Assembly (NCBI RefSeq): GCF_003590335.1
Contig: NZ_MIET01000036.1
Coordinates: forward strand, 1-64,000
Reading direction: 5' to 3'
Origin: Pseudoalteromonas sp. MSK9-3
Lineage (GTDB): Bacteria > Pseudomonadota > Gammaproteobacteria > Enterobacterales > Alteromonadaceae
Length of the DNA: 64,000 nucleotides
Made by a program: the position numbers and the translations under genes. Within the stretch, counting starts at the first letter, position 1; the number at the start of each line of letters is the position of its first letter. The notes beneath the pieces are model-generated. The model was not told the DNA's origin and ran no database searches. It worked only from the letters and a program-made list of their open reading frames with translations. Shown here in pieces: positions 62,777 through 64,000 of the stretch.

Positions 62777-64000
62777 TTAAACTTCCTCTGATTGTTCAAC
62801 TTTATATTTTTGTAGCTTTACCTCTCTATCAGCCGAAGCGATAGTTTCTTTTCTATGCGCAATGATGACACGTGTTATTTTCAAACGTGATACAGCTTCA
62901 TTAATGTCTGACTCAAGAGTGGTATCTAAATGGCTGGTTGCTTCATCCATAAATAAGATTTTAGGATCTTTATATAAAGCCCTGGCTAAAATTATACGTT
63001 GCTTTTGACCTCCAGATAAACTGGAGCCCATATCCCCAATTAAACTATCATACCCCATTGGCATAGCACTAATATCATCGTGTATTGCCGCCAGATCAGC
63101 ACAATAAACCACACGTTCCATATCTATTGGCGTATCAAAGAAGGCGATATTATCTGCCACAGAACCAGACAACAGTTCATCATCTTGCATAACGGCGGCA
63201 ATTTGTTGTCGATATTGGCGCGCACCAATTTGATCCAGTGCAACCCCATCAATTAACACCTCACCACTTTTAGCATGGTTCAAGCCAAGCATAATTTTTA
63301 ACAATGTAGACTTACCACACCCTGACGGGCCTGTAATAGCTACGGACTCGCCTGCTTTAATCGTTAAATTAAGATTATTTAGCACATTAGGCGTTGCATC
63401 AGAATACGCAAAGCTAATACCTTTTAACTCAATACACCCTTCAATCTTATGACTTTTGGTGTTATCCGGTTGTAGCTCTTCTTTGTCAGTCAAGGCAATA
63501 TCAGCAATACGATCAAAGTGTAAACCCAACATTTTAAATTCTATTAGCTTTTCTATCAGGTTTGCCGTTTTATCCATAAACTGACGCTTATAAGCCATAA
63601 ATGCAAAGAGCATTCCGGTACTGAAACCCCCTTGGATCACCAAATGTGCCGCTAAGTACACAACAACGATATTTTCGATACCAAATAAAGCACGGTTAAT
63701 CGCATCGTAACCAATTTGAAAGTTACCCAAACGAATATTTTGATTAATGGCGTTGGCATAACGATTCTGCCACTGACCTTCCCGTTTTACTTCAGAGCCA
63801 AACAGTTTAATGGTTTGAATGCCTCGAACGGTCTCCATAAAGTTTGAGTTCTCTTCCGCACGGGCCATAATTTCTTGCTCACTGATGGTACGAAATGGCT
63901 TATACATCGCGATCCGAACTAGCGCATAAGCAATCACAGCGACAAGCACAACAACCGAGAGCGTTGGACTATAAAAGAAGATCATGGCCAGTGTGATGAT
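62777..64000 (-). CDS. ABC exporter for the lanthipeptide, C-terminal part (probably C39 peptidase type)
   Basis: Only the last 407 or so residues are in the window; the open frame continues past 64000. Visible are the final transmembrane helices (M-I-F-F-Y-S-P and I-V-V-V-Y-L-A-A-H-L-V) and a full ATPase with Walker A G-P-S-G-C-G-K-S-T, signature L-S-G-G-Q-K-Q-R and Walker B I-L-F-M-D-E-A-T. The helix E-N-S-N-F-M-E-T-V-R-G-I-Q-T-I-K-L is typical of bacteriocin exporters. The double-glycine leader of the precursor predicts an N-terminal C39 peptidase outside the window. It is convergent with the precursor gene; the 92-base gap between their ends holds the terminator. Confidence 0.88.
   Translation of the reverse strand: MITLAMIFFYSPTLSVVVLVAVIAYALVRIAMYKPFRTISEQEIMARAEENSNFMETVRGIQTIKLFGSEVKREGQWQNRYANAINQNIRLGNFQIGYDAINRALFGIENIVVVYLAAHLVIQGGFSTGMLFAFMAYKRQFMDKTANLIEKLIEFKMLGLHFDRIADIALTDKEELQPDNTKSHKIEGCIELKGISFAYSDATPNVLNNLNLTIKAGESVAITGPSGCGKSTLLKIMLGLNHAKSGEVLIDGVALDQIGARQYRQQIAAVMQDDELLSGSVADNIAFFDTPIDMERVVYCADLAAIHDDISAMPMGYDSLIGDMGSSLSGGQKQRIILARALYKDPKILFMDEATSHLDTTLESDINEAVSRLKITRVIIAHRKETIASADREVKLQKYKVEQSEEV

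Overview
The window looks like the chromosome of a marine gammaproteobacterium of the Alteromonadales, most likely Pseudoalteromonas. This is inferred from the low GC content, the paired LytTR regulator and TonB-dependent outer-membrane protein, the DUF3325/DUF3649/PepSY iron operon and the general protein style; no rRNA or other taxonomic marker is present. No tRNA, rRNA, CRISPR array or intact insertion sequence was seen.

Region 1 (1-42.8 kb, all on the minus strand, read right to left) is a large lipopeptide-type NRPS/PKS gene cluster whose 3' end lies beyond the left edge. In transcription order it holds a 78-residue protein, a type II thioesterase, a TolC-like outer-membrane protein, a lipoprotein, a VOC-fold protein, a fatty acyl-AMP ligase with carrier domain, a first NRPS module, a SyrD/PvdE-type exporter, a two-module NRPS, an NRPS-PKS hybrid, a degenerate NRPS, a SyrP-like oxygenase, a terminator, a second oxygenase-fold protein, two NRPS modules, a VioC/AsnO-like oxygenase and the start of another NRPS. 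Most synthetases are joined by 1-4 bp overlaps and begin with a TubC-type docking domain. By-eye reading of adenylation pockets gives fatty acyl - X (pocket lacks Asp235) - Phe (probably epimerised) - Asn-like - unassigned - malonate reduced to beta-hydroxy - Gln - basic residue - further units.

The most unusual part is the middle of the line. The protein at 12301..15966 has a good condensation domain but a ruined adenylation domain, no carrier domain, and a C-terminal half of a condensation domain. The next synthetase, 6680..9712, has a condensation domain without its catalytic histidines, but good Gln-type adenylation and carrier domains. Together the two proteins supply exactly one complete C-A-T module, which suggests a module split across two polypeptides by reciprocal decay.

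Region 2 (42.8-57.6 kb) holds an AT-rich divergent promoter region, an orphan ParB-like gene that may regulate the cluster, a membrane LytTR regulator with a TonB-receptor-like partner, a TonB-dependent receptor followed by DUF3325, DUF3649 and PepSY genes, a collagen-repeat beta-propeller lipoprotein, an MltD-like lytic transglycosylase, an anchored hypothetical protein and a T4-type lysozyme.

Region 3 (57.8-64 kb) is a class I lanthipeptide cluster: LanB dehydratase, LanC cyclase, an opposite-strand 65-residue precursor with a double-glycine leader and four core cysteines, and the C-terminal part of an ABC exporter running off the right edge.
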